Assembly: GCA_000181795.3 (NCBI GenBank)
Contig: CM012953.1
Span: forward strand, 13,333,520-13,397,519
Origin: Trichinella spiralis
Taxonomy: Eukaryota > Nematoda > Enoplea > Trichinellida > Trichinellidae
Length of the DNA: 64,000 bases
Direction: 5' to 3'
The stretch's first letter is position 1; each line of letters opens with the position of its first letter. The notes under the pieces were generated by a model that was given only the letters and a program-made list of their open reading frames with translations, was not told the DNA's origin and searched no databases. The position numbers were made by a program, and so were the translations under genes. Positions 12,401 through 24,822 of this stretch are shown in pieces.

Positions 12401-12994
12401 TATTGTACACCGAAAATAAAAAAAACCGAAAAATAATTTAGTTTCAGTATGAAAATGAATTAAGCAAATATTGTTGTTTAATTTCGCATGTTTTGAAAAA
12501 TTTATCAAGAAATTAATTAATTAGTTAGTTTTTTTGAATTGATGATAAATAAAAAAATGGTAAAGAATGTATTAATAGTTCTATTGTAACGGTTCAATTG
12601 AGGCGATAAATGATTTTTAAATGGTAAAAGCATTAGCAATTTAAAGTATCAGTTCCGAGCTGATTGTCGCCGAGTCAATCTGAGCTCTTGGTGCTGATTG
12701 ATCGCCAATTTGTGCGTTAATGAATTACTCGGCTTTGCTTTACTTGAGTCTGAAGTGGAAATGACCGAACCGAACGCGTTCAGCTGGCAATATAGAGCAT
12801 CTATAGCCGGATACAGCTTAGCTAGCCAGCTAGCCAGCTAGCCAGCTAGCTACCAGCTACTAGCTAACCACTGACTGACTGACTGGCTAGTTTTGCAAGC
12901 GCTGCGCCAAAGCATAGATTGAACAATAAATCTCTCTATCTAAATCAACCCCTCTGATTTTGTCCCGGTCGGTGAAGTATGAATTATTCAGGAA
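9491..12994. other. Intergenic, upstream of ceh-1 (left copy)
   Basis: About 3.5 kb between eL37 and ceh-1. Most is AT-rich. A more GC-balanced block at about 10300-11100 is almost unchanged between the copies (three differences seen) and contains homeodomain-type TAAT/ATTA cores; it may be a regulatory element. An 85-codon ORF at 10677-10934 lies in it but resembles nothing. The GC-richer 12640-12990 is probably the ceh-1 promoter/5' leader. Confidence 0.4.
12815..12862. repeat. GCTAGCCA-type 8-bp tandem repeat in the ceh-1 upstream region
   Basis: Tandem units of AGCTAGCC/GCTAGCCA run upstream of the ceh-1 start codon and grade into related CTAGCTA-type words. The right copy (about 38821-38856) has one fewer 8-bp unit. 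The array lies roughly 130-180 bp before the ATG, so it is in the promoter or 5' leader. Confidence 0.7.
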
Positions 12995-14341
<1,347 letters not shown>

Positions 14342-15650
14342 TTAATTAGTAAATATTCTAATCTGATGAAAAGACTGTAACAATTAATTTTTCATTTTCA
14401 TTTGTTTATTTGTTGCAGGTTTTTTTAACCTGTGAAGCCAAAAAATATTATTTATTTATTTCCGTTCATTACAACAATAACCTGCAAACATCAATCATTA
14501 ATTATTATTATTATTTGTATTAATATTTTGAATTTATCATCTTGTTAGTATATTCTGTAATAAAATCGAAACAATGTACATTTCATCGCAACACTAGTGA
14601 TACACGCACGCATCGAGCAATTGTTTTTTCAGCTTTTCATTAAAAATTAATATATATTTACATTGTCTGCTTGGATAGATTTCAGTTAAATGTGAAATTA
14701 CGATTTAATTTTCAAATGAAACTTCCCATTCGTTCAATCTATTTACAGACCTTGTAATCAACAAAGTATTTTTCTTCTGTCAGTATACTTCTCGGCTTAA
14801 AAATAGCAACGCTGAACATATGTATATAGTTATAATTTTAATGAAATTAAATTACGCTTGAATACATTTTTTTATACATTGAATATTGTGACATGAAAAG
14901 CATCATTGTGCTGAAACAGTGAACTGCAATTTCATCAATCGCTGTTGCGTTCTTTTTCATCAGTTATTATTCAGCAGAAGTCATGAATTTCAAAAAAAAA
15001 ATTTATACACCGATTTTTTGACATGCAAATTTTTACACACAATAAAATAAAGCAATTTAAATTTACAAATTGATCTGCAATCTATCGCATTGCATTTGCA
15101 AATACAATTTTTTTCTAATACTGAAAAGAAGAAAAAAACAGCACATGCATACATAGTATTAAATGTTTTACTACTACTTCCTCAACCACTTTTTTCTCCA
15201 CGCAAACATTTTATTATTATGGAGCGACTACACCACCATCTTAAAGAAAATAAAAACAATATGTAAATAGGAGAAAACGGCAAAACTAAAGCAACACTGG
15301 TTATATTAATAGTGTGTTGTTGAAGAAAAATATTCAACCGATAGTTATGGCCTGATGGATATTGGGCTAAGTAGATGCTAATTATACACTAAAAGATGTG
15401 GGGTAAAACGAGAAGTAGAATCAATAAGTTTCAAGATTTCGTCCAAGCAATTTTCTCACGCATCATTGTGAGAACAAACAATATCATAACAATCGTGTAC
15501 AAAGCTCAGGGTAAAGGAATAAATGGATAAATGGCAACTTGTAAATATGCCAACTGGGAAATAAAACAAACATAAATTAATAAATAATATAAGGAAGAAG
15601 ATGAGGGTTAAAAAATTGCACACATTTCTTTTCGTTCAAATTGTTGCTGA
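14342..15650. other. Convergent 3' intergenic region, ceh-1 / apl-1 (left copy)
   Basis: About 1.3 kb between the ceh-1 stop and the apl-1 stop on the opposite strand. It is AT-rich with several AATAAA-like words on both strands and presumably holds both 3' UTRs. The same region in the right copy is 40340-41644. No gene is supported. Confidence 0.6.
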
Positions 15651-17862
15651 TCACAAATTTTCTTCAAAATACTTATAAGCAGGATTTTCGTAGCCGCTAA
15701 TCTGCATGTTGGCTACGTGTCGTTCTTCAGGTGTACATGCGCTGACCTGTGACAAATAAATAAATAAATATATATATACTTTTGAATATCTTTAGCTTTT
15801 AGAATTTTAAAAATGAACATACTTCGATAAATCCTTGTCCAGCATGATTTGCTCTGTGTCGCATGAAAAATATGCCACAAATCACCGCCGCAATCAGAGA
15901 CACTCCAGCAATGGAAAAGAATATGAAACTGTGATCAATATATTTCGATGCACTCTTTCCGATACTTTTCTCTTGGAATACCTTTAAAAAAATAGATTTT
16001 TTTTATAAAAAAATAATTCATATTTAGTATAAATTACAAAATCATGAACAATATCTTGTTTCTTGTTCAACAGACTAATGTCTTCCTCGACTACATGAAT
16101 ATTACGAAGTGGCAAACTAGAAATTGTCTGCTCTTGTCGTTGTACAGGATCGATGGTATTTTCAGTAATTTCTTTGCGTTGTACTTTCACCGAAGGTGCA
16201 AGGGTGATTATTTGGTCAACAGTCAGTTTTCTATTATCTAAATAAATTTTTATAAAAGCAGATTTAACAGAAAAAAAATAGAACAGAGTTTTTATTCTTC
16301 ATCATATTACATGCATTGTTGTTGCCAATGATGCGCGCCTGATACATATTCAACAGCTGATGATACTGAGCAGAGGTAAGATAGCCATCCGGGAATGTTT
16401 CCGCAATGTCGGGTGTATTCTCACGTCGGTATGTGTGGAAGAAATCTTCTGCAAAAAAAAGGGCATAAAAAATTAAAAAAATATCCAACAACAACAACAA
16501 CAATAAGCCACACCTATTGCAGTTCGGACTTTTTTGTCGATCTCGGGATGGAATTTCAAAAGGGATATCGTAGCGTTGATACGGCGGTCGATGTCGACCA
16601 ATTTGTTCAGCACATCCGATTTGAAGAAAATACTCTCCTGCGGCTTGGATCGAAGCATGTGCCGGTAGTGGTTGAGAAGATGCACCCGGTCCTTTTCCTC
16701 TGCCCTGACGTAGGCTTTCAACGTGCGAAGTATAGCGTGGGCCGGCGGTGGTCCGGCCACGTCGTACAGCTGATGAAATTCTTTCAAAGCCAGACGCTTC
16801 TTTTCGTTCAAATTCGCCATCACCCTCTGCTGGTGGATGTCTTCAATTTGATGACGTTCATCCGCATTCTCTTCTTCCAACGCGGCAACAGTTTTTTGGA
16901 AGCGCTACAATTAAATTACAAAGAAATAAAAAAAAACAGTTAATAATTCTCATATTCGAAATTTGAAAACAAAACACACAACAACTCTACATACCATGTT
17001 CATTTCATTTTTAAATGATTCCGCATGCTTTGGATCTCTTCTTTTCATTTCTTGATATCTATTTTCCAATTCGGACCACTCTTTCATCACCTTCAATTGA
17101 AAACAACGCAAAAAATACTGTCGAAAAAATATTCCAAACCATATCATATATAATACTTTGGAAACTTTCTTGTGATGCACTTTTGTCAAATGTTCCAAAG
17201 CATTCTTGTACGCTTCGTGTTCAATTTCTGGATCCGCAACGCGAAGATATGCGGACTTTTCGTTGTCAGTATCCGCAGCTTCGTTCTCTGCATCGTCGTC
17301 GTCGTCATCGTCATCATCTTCTTCGTAATCTTCTTCTACAAGTGCAAAAAAAACAGACTGTTGATGTGGTCGACAACTCTATTTTAAATCACCATCACCC
17401 ACCATCATCATCTTCATCTTCATCATCATCAGCGGCTGTTTTCGGAGATGCTGTAGTCAGCAAAGCAGGCGGTGGTACTGTAGAATGAGTTCTTGTAGTA
17501 GTAGTGGTGGTGGTTGTCACCGCGGGTGGATATTCTTCACTGTCGTTTGGTATTGCTGGTCCGTATAATTCGTTGTCACGATCTCTGCTCGACTGCATGC
17601 GGATCGACAGTCTGCCAACGTTGACCACATCGGCATTGATGTCGTCTCTGTTCGGACACATACGAACTCCACGCCCGATAAACGTCCAACACCCCCCACG
17701 GGTTCAAGCATGGTGAACGACAAAACCGAATAGGAATTGCGTCGTTGCAATTTTTGATTGCCGTCTGATTCCAATAATCGAAATCTTTGCATATATTTTC
17801 ATCGTCACATGCTCGAAATGACATTTTTTGGGCACCAGCAGTGCGTCGCTTTCGATTCACCA
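15651..17862 (-). CDS. apl-1: Amyloid precursor protein-like apl-1, 3' exons, truncated by gap (left copy)
   Basis: Complement exons 15651-15746, 15823-15981, 16038-16237, 16311-16448, 16514-16904, 16995-17090, 17157-17335 and part of one from 17403 correspond one to one with the complete gene at 41645-46229. The E2 domain, transmembrane span ([18 protein letters not shown]) and cytoplasmic TPEERH and YENPAY sorting motif are intact. The last exon (17403 to about 17862) is scrambled from about 17650 on: single-base insertions and deletions relative to the right copy break the frame repeatedly. The three 5' exons are missing because the sequence reaches the gap at 17902. The frameshifts look like poor sequence at a contig end and not a decaying gene. 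Confidence 0.85.
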
Positions 17863-17879
17863 CTATAGAACAAAAACAA

Positions 17880-17901
17880 AGTCAGTCAGTCAGTCAGTCA
17901 G
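17880..17901. repeat. AGTC tetranucleotide microsatellite at contig edge
   Basis: Five to six AGTC units run directly into the N gap. The matching tract in the right copy is 43881-43906 and is followed there by normal apl-1 intron sequence. Confidence 0.9.
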
Positions 17902-17911
17902 NNNNNNNNNN
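17902..17911. other. Assembly gap (10 N)
   Basis: Ten Ns separate the AGTC tract of the left copy from unrelated sequence beginning at 17912. The sequence after the gap does not match what follows the AGTC tract in the right copy, so the gap marks a breakpoint and not a simple missing stretch. Confidence 0.98.
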
Positions 17912-18702
17912 GGGAAACCAAATCAAACAAACCAAACAGCCACACGGAACATTATGAAAATCAACCCAAAAACAAAAACAACAAATAAACAAACAAAAAT
18001 GGAAGATCTTTTTCTTCCTGTAGAATTTCTACATACATAATTTTCATTTTATTCATTTTTTTAAGACAAACAATTTACCAACGCAATGTTAATAATAATA
18101 AATTTCAACTATTTCAAATAACATATTCCTCTTTTCATAATTTTTAAAACTTGCCCAGTTACACAACGACAAAAGAAAATTGCTGTTAAAGCTTAATTTA
18201 CATACACGCATACGCCCCCTAAAATTAAATGACATCTTTATGAAAAGAATAAAAAATAAATTAATTGAACTGAAATTTAATATTTTCAAGCAACCAAATA
18301 AATGACTATCAAACAAATGCTGAATTAAATGATTATACAAAATAATAACTTTTAAAAAATTATGATTTTAAAGTAATATTGTCTAGCAGACTGTGCGTGA
18401 TCTATGAAATACGATTAGCAAACAGACCTGCATGTATTTGAAGAAGGTTCAATTCAACCGTCCGTACTCCTTATGCACGTGGAAGTGAAGTACAGAAGCA
18501 ACAACAACAACAACAACATAAGCACATTTACATCACAAACAATCATTGCAGAAAAAAAACAAAAACAAAAAAATGAATATTCAAATAATCAACTTGGAAT
18601 GCATAATATTAACTGAGAAGGGATTGAGTTGGTTGGATTTGTTAGTGAAAATTATTGAAAGCAAAAGCTGACAACAACAACAACAACAACAAATACAGCT
18701 TT

Positions 18703-18876
18703 TCAATGCTTCAAGTGCTCAAAGGCCTTCACAACGAAAACAGTAGCGCCATGCAAACTGTCGCTGATCAAGCACAAAAGCATCCAAATGGTAACACATA
18801 AACTATTATGACCTGGAAACCTGAGCATGCATAGCACAGCCTGGTACAGCAATGACACACCGACAAGAGTATTGAA
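18703..18876 (-). CDS. Candidate terminal exon of an unidentified membrane protein
   Basis: On the minus strand an acceptor TTGTAG is followed by 58 codons open to TGA at 18703-18705. The peptide is strongly hydrophobic with two likely membrane spans (LVGVSLLYQAVLCML and SLCVTIWMLLCLI) and ends HLKH. GC content is higher than the surroundings. I do not recognise the family. It could be the last exon of a minus-strand gene whose earlier exons lie to the right, perhaps including 21483-21525, but no intermediate exon was found to bridge the phases. Confidence 0.3.
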   Translation of the reverse strand, partial: FNTLVGVSLLYQAVLCMLRFPGHNSLCVTIWMLLCLISDSLHGATVFVVKAFEHLKH

Positions 18877-21482
18877 CTACAACTAACGACTAAAGTTTTC
18901 AACCTGAATCACCATCATCATAATGCAAAATTATTCAATACATAATTCTGTAACAAAATCATAGTTATACACACCCACACATCCACTTTTACATGGATAC
19001 ATGCATATTAACACGGTATGCACATTGTATTTAAATTTAAATAATTATTACAAAATAAAAAAAGAATATCAAAAGTATCGCATAAAAAATATCCCACCTT
19101 TCAACAGACAACCTACAATATTATTAACATAATCGTCTGGGTAGATTTAAAATTAAAAAAAAACAATTAATAAAAAATTGTGCATTGTTGTGTATGCAAG
19201 CTGTGAAAAAAATGAAAAAACAAAATCGGCTAAACAACAAAGAAAATAATACAACATAACACACGCCATTATGCACATCTGAATGAGAATAAAAAAAGGA
19301 AAAGCTTTTTATTACGAGATGCTAAAAACTTCCGCATCGTACCACTTATTCCATTTTACATTGGAGGAAATTCACTTCATCCGTTTCAGATTATTTATTT
19401 TTGAAATTCAATTTCGAGATCAAAAAAAATAGGGGAAAAATGAATTAAACAATAATAATAAATTTCCTGGCTTTCTTGAAACAAGTGAAAACTTTCCATA
19501 TCAAAAACACACATGCATGCGCGACAATCACGCAAATTTTCATCATAATGCAATAATAATAATAAGGAAAATAGTCAATTTCAAATGAACAGAAATCTTG
19601 CACATTTATTAAAATTAATAATTAATTTCTCATCATACTGTGAAAATTATTTACAATAATTTATGATTACTGCATATCTGATAAGAACTATCAGAAAAGT
19701 ATACATATTTTTATTAAACTGATTTGTATTTTTGAAAAAAGAGTTGGCAAATTTACAATTGCAATTAAAAATTAATTTCGATCAAATGTAGAAAAAATGC
19801 ACACTTTATACATATACATTATAAAGTAATGTAGTGCATGTTTGATTTGATTTGAAAATGCATATTTTTTTTTGGCAACACACACAACGTTTGTACGTGT
19901 TTGTGTTGAAATGCATAAATAATAATTTAATCAAATTTACAAAAGCAACCAGCACAGATTAACACGACAACAGAGAGAACAAATAAATGTACACTGTCAA
20001 AGTATATGAAATGGGTTTATTTGAACAGATTTAATGCTTGCAGATTTCAAAATCTCAAATGAACCCCAACGCACCCATTGACCACCAGAGTGAGCAGCAT
20101 TTATTTGTTCACTTTTAGAAACGAATACGAACAAATATGCCAAAAGAATAAACTTTGATATCAGGATAAAGAAAACAACAACAACAACAACACCCAAACG
20201 AAATGCAAAATCACAATAAATTCTATGTGGAAGTTGATCACAGATGGATGGAATAAATGGGAAAAATTATTATTATTATTTTTTTCCCATACTCAGCTAG
20301 AAATGAATGCCAACTAAATTTTCTTATATTAATTATAAAATTTTAATATAAACAATTATCAGCATGTGATGCTTGCAATTTTCCACGAAACGGAAGCCAG
20401 TAATAATTTGACTGAAAACAAGAAGAGTTTGCTATGATCTTGTTTGATGGACGGAATCAATAAACACAACGGTCATAACGTCCGGAGCCACCATTACTAC
20501 TCTGTTTGATTAATTCATCAACGCGCATAGGCGAGATCAATCAAATGAAAAAGAGGAAGGCGAGATGAAATCAAAAGAGGCTTATGATTTGCAAGCATGG
20601 GCAATCGTTCTTCGCAGTAATTTCATGTTAGCTTAAAACTTCATTTCAACTTCACATCCTATATGACAAACAAATCTTGCAAACATCATTTTAAGAAAAA
20701 GAATTTTTTCAACCGCTCGAAAATCATCAGCCTTTTTCAAAAATAACAAAAAAAAACATGCTACGATCCAACATCAAATGTACTACAACAATATACAATA
20801 TTACATTTCATATTTCGAAATATTAATATGATAAAAGCAACTGGGAGATAATGAAAAGAAAAGAAAAAATCAAAAGTTCTGATTTAATCTTGTACAAGCA
20901 ATCATCTGCTCAGCTGTTTACGTTAACAAAGACATAAAAACTTCAACATGCCCAAGTGACCAGACAGCTGCACATTTTATAAAGCACTTCCGTTTGGAAA
21001 TAATCTCAAAATTTATTTGCTATTAATTGATACTGTATCACTTCTTCAAGATAGATTAAAAAAAAACAAAACAGATTACAAATGCTCCTCTTCAACACTG
21101 GATGGAGTTGTAAAATGCATTACCACAAATTCGATTCAGCAGTGCAAAAATCGCTTTCGCCTAACGCTCAACAAACTCAACAATATTGCATCAATTCAAC
21201 ATGTTTGTGCAACGCAAAAAAATATAAAACTGATCGAAACGTTCATCACGTGCAACAGCGGTATAATTTTACTGCCAGAAAAATTTGTAATGTATGCTGC
21301 CAATCTGGTAATATCAGTTACACGAATTTGCGGAGAAAGTAAACAATTTTTAACTGATATGGTAAACACAATTCATGTTGATATGTTGAAAAATAATATT
21401 AAAAAATTCAACTCGTATATCAGGGTGAAAATAGATAGACAAACAGAAACGGTTTGGTTTTCATGCAAAACAACAATCTTAC

Positions 21483-21525
21483 CTGGCTGCAAGCCTCCTT
21501 CTGCGACACTTTGCGGTTCAGTCAT
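21483..21525 (-). CDS. Candidate first exon (short N-terminal peptide)
   Basis: On the minus strand an ATG at 21525 opens 14 codons (MTEPQSVAEGGLQP) followed by a good donor, GTAAGATTG, leaving phase 1. The segment is GC-rich against a very AT-rich background, which is why it stands out. It does not join directly in phase to 18703-18876. No family is recognisable from so short a peptide. Confidence 0.2.
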
Positions 21526-22865
21526 TAGTCCCGATAACAAGTAAAAAATATACACGCATCAATATGTGGGAGGTAAAAAAGATGCTAACACAAAAATTAT
21601 TATCTTTTACTTCAATAATACAGAACTTGGATAATGCCAGATGCACACATCTGTCAAACCTAAGATACAGTAGAATAAAATGAGAAGTAGGCAACAGGAA
21701 GTAAATTGAAATAAGCAACCGTAAAATATAGCATGATAATGTTAATATTTCACTCATTTTAATAAATTAATTGATTCTGATTTATTTAAATTTTAAATAT
21801 TTTTCTCAAAAAGTATATTTATTTGTCTCATTCCTCAGAAAATTTATCACGTAGATATTATATTTGCATTAATGTTATTACTAAAATTGTTGAAAAACAA
21901 TATTTTCATTCATTTCATTAATTTTTGTAATTTATTTTTAAGATTCTACTTTGAATTTAATAGCTAAATATCAGAGGCTACTGTAATCAGCTGAAAACAG
22001 ATCTTCAAGTTAAAGGCAAAATGAAAATGCACATATTTTTAATATTCATCTTAAAAATTCGAATTAACTGTAACTTTTATGACATTTATACTGGTACAAC
22101 TAAGGGAATTCACTTAGTTTGATTTTCAATGTGGCGCGATTCGAAAATACGCTTTTCAGTAAAACTTTCTCAAATGAAACTGCTGCGGTGATTAAACCAC
22201 TTTATTTAGTTAAACGTTTGGACAAATTTTTTTTGGAAAATTGAGTGAATGCTTCATTTTAAAGAACTTACGACAATCAAACATATCACATGACTGAGTA
22301 AACAAACAAAAGCTGAAAACTACAAGCACTTGAAACTAATGTGCTATAAAAATAAAACTTTTAGGCAACTGCTAATACCTGTTTTCTTTACCTTTCTCCT
22401 TTTTATTGTATGCTATTTTCAAGTTCGAATAACATAGTTATCTCAATAAATCTATTTGTTTCAAGTACAATAGCATCTGAATATGGAAAGGATAGTACTT
22501 ATTATGACACAAAAATGTATTTGGAAGTTGTTAATTTTCCTTCTGAAATTCCTTAAAAAATACAAAAATCATACAAAGACGATTTTTAAATCACATACCT
22601 TTGATAATAATTTACTTATTGATGCGGCATGAACCATTACATTTCCATAATATAACATTTAAAAGTTGCTTATCGATACGTAACAGCTGTAGAAATTTGA
22701 AAAAGTGGAAAACCTACTTTGTAACGAAATTACGCATTCACATAACTTGCATAATTCTTATGAGCATAAATGCACAATTATTCTTTCATAGAGAAGAATA
22801 TCTCTGAAAATTTACGCACAGTAATTAAAAACTTTCATTTCCGCTAAACTGATAACAAATATTAG

Positions 22866-23054
22866 TGTTACGGTTTGTCAGCATAAAGAGAACAACACTT
22901 GTAATAAACGTTTACAGTAGTTTATTTGGGCACAATAAAACAAACAAATAATAACCAAGACACGCGAACCACTCACGCCGCTAACTCATACCAGTTGTTC
23001 TTTTACCGTATTTCCTTCCGGTGAATTTCGTACATGATTTTCAGACATACTACA
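22866..23054. repeat. Left LTR of the gypsy remnant
   Basis: Begins TGTTACGG and ends ATACTACA. Its second half aligns with 24180-24303, including the shared block around CCACTCACGCCGC and the terminal GATTTTCAGA-ATACTACA. Confidence 0.75.
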
Positions 23055-24164
23055 CTTTCTCGACTTTTAGAAGAAAATCATCCAAATACTTCGGTTTCTT
23101 ACGAATTCCATTTGATTCTTCAATTATTTCTTTTCCTTCTTTAATATGTGCGGTCTCGGTGTTCTCTACATCTTCTTCTTCCCTTCCTTCTCATGATACT
23201 TCTTCACGTGTAAGCATAGAATCACAAAGATCTCGTACTTGAGCTACTGTTCCAGGCATCCATCTGGGTCCGGTCCCATAACTTCTCCATAGAACTGTAT
23301 CGCCGACTGACAGATTTATATCTTTCATCCGTTTTCTTTCATTTATGGTTTCTGACATTTCCGCCAATGATTTCTCTTTTACTTTGGGTGATTTGAATCT
23401 CCTACCTGAAGCTGTTGCCTCCATTCGGGTGGAATGTTTTCGATTGCTGGGTCTATACGCCTTTTATCAATCTTGAATCTTAAGAATGACACTGCCTCCA
23501 TCGTAAACCGGTATTTCAATCTATTCAACGGGAGTCCAGCTTCCCTGAGTCGTTGTAAAACTGCTCGCAGTCGTTCCTAATGCTCTGCTTCATCTTCTAC
23601 CGCTATCAAGATGCCATCTAATTACACTGCTGTGCCTTTCAAATTTGGCAAGACTGACTCCATTAATCTTCTGAAGATGGTTGGCGCTGATTCACTGCCA
23701 AAAGGAAGTCTATGTATTTTGTATAAGCCACGGTGTGTATTTAAAGTAAGCACTTGGGACGTTGACTCATTTACTCGAACTTGTGTAAGCTGTATCCAAA
23801 CCTAATTTTGGGAAGAACTTTCCTCCTGCCGTTCTGCCAAAACTTCGTTAATTGTTGGTAAAGGGTACACATCATCAGACTTTATGGATGAATTCACTGC
23901 TTTGTTGCTTTGTAATCGCCACACAGCCGAATTTTACCATTTCCTTTTACCACTGGTACTACGGGTGATGCACATTCTGAATAGTTGGTTGGATCGAACA
24001 CTTCTTCTTCTACCAACCTACCTTTCTAGAGCGACTCTGCTTCCGCTTTACTTTTCAACGCAAATGGAAGTGGTCTATAACGCAGAAATTTTGATTTCGC
24101 CTCCTTATCTAAAATTATTGATGCTAGTCGACCGGTATACTGACCCAGTTCTACATTGAGTTCT

Positions 24165-24303
24165 TTATCCAGTTGTTTATTTCGGCTCAATAAAAGGCAC
24201 AACTAAGAACCAACACATGCGCCACTCACGCCGCCAATTCATACCAATTGTTCCTTTACCGTATTCTCTGTGAATTTTGTACCTGATTTTCAGATATACT
24301 ACA
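24165..24303. repeat. Right LTR of the gypsy remnant (5' end unclear)
   Basis: Ends ATACTACA just before the target-site duplication ATTAG. Similarity to the left LTR fades upstream of about 24165, where reverse transcriptase sequence begins, so this LTR seems truncated by the internal deletion. Confidence 0.65.
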
Positions 24304-24308
24304 ATTAG

Positions 24309-24808
24309 TAACGAACAAAATGTAATTTTTTTAATCAGTGTACTTGGTTCTATTTACAGAATAAATTCTTTAGTGTTATATTGGTGAAATTGAAAGCTGA
24401 ACTCTTCATATGTTTGTAATATAACGTTTTCTGCGCTTGCATTATTTAATATTTGAGTGAGTTCTGAAAATTGTCATATTCCATATATGAGTTCAATTTT
24501 AAATAAGGTTGAAGAAATGGATTTTAGCTTCAATTGTTTTTTTGAATGTTGTATATTGAAAAAATATTTTTTTAATACATTTTAATTATATTTCATTTCA
24601 TGTAAACGTAAATGCTAAAAGTAATTGTTATTATAAATGATGACGCTAAATTTCTATGCAGATATTTGCTTGAAGAATGAATTTGACAGCATTTACGTTA
24701 TGTAATGCAATAGGTTAGGAAGTAAAGATTTTTTTGACGTTATTTAACTTGTAGCTTAAAATTTTAAAGATGATTTTTTTGTTAATATTATCTGATTGAA
24801 TATTTTCA
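24309..24808. other. Intergenic upstream of PIG-O
   Basis: About 500 bp of AT-rich sequence between the LTR element and the PIG-O 5' end. It ends in TATTTTCAG at about 24801-24809, 13 bp before the PIG-O start codon, which looks like a splice acceptor for a spliced leader. Confidence 0.5.
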
Positions 24809-24822
24809 GCTTATTTAGGAAC

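Larger units (their letters stand above)
17912..22865. other. Single-copy AT-rich region with CAA repeats
   Basis: About 5 kb between the gap and the LTR element, apparently one AT-rich noncoding domain. It has repeated (CAA)n tracts on the plus strand (near 18500, 18672 and 20177). Apart from the two exon candidates listed separately (18703-18876 and 21483-21525) I see no supportable gene. A 175-codon ORF at 21017-21544 has AT-driven composition and overlaps one of those candidates. Confidence 0.5.
22866..24303 (-). mobile_element. Doubly deleted Ty3/gypsy LTR retrotransposon remnant
   Basis: The 1438-bp element is bounded by TG...CA ends and flanked by the direct repeat ATTAG (22861-22865 and 24304-24308), a 5-bp target-site duplication. 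LTR-like ends match: 22866-23054 and about 24165-24303, sharing for example CCACTCACGCCGC. On the minus strand, right to left, come the start of a reverse transcriptase (LASIILD, then SECASPVVPVVKGNGKIRLCG), an RT palm region where the catalytic YLDD box reads stop-LDG, and the fingers/thumb region (RAVLQRLREAGLPLN). An integrase C-terminal tail (VGDTVLWRSYGTGPRWMPG) follows. Gag, protease, RNase H and the integrase core are missing, and several stops interrupt RT, so it is dead. Confidence 0.85.

Noticed and set aside
21483-21525. MTEPQSVAEGG peptide as the start of the APP E1 domain (resemblance to LLAEPQ of APP)
   Set aside because: The real E1 start of apl-1 is found at 44159-44368 with its own signal-peptide exon, and no cysteine-containing E1 sequence follows here.
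21017-21544. 175-codon plus-strand ORF
   Set aside because: Composition is what AT-rich DNA gives by chance (rich in K, N, I, S). It shows no motif, starts at a non-ATG codon and overlaps a better minus-strand exon candidate.
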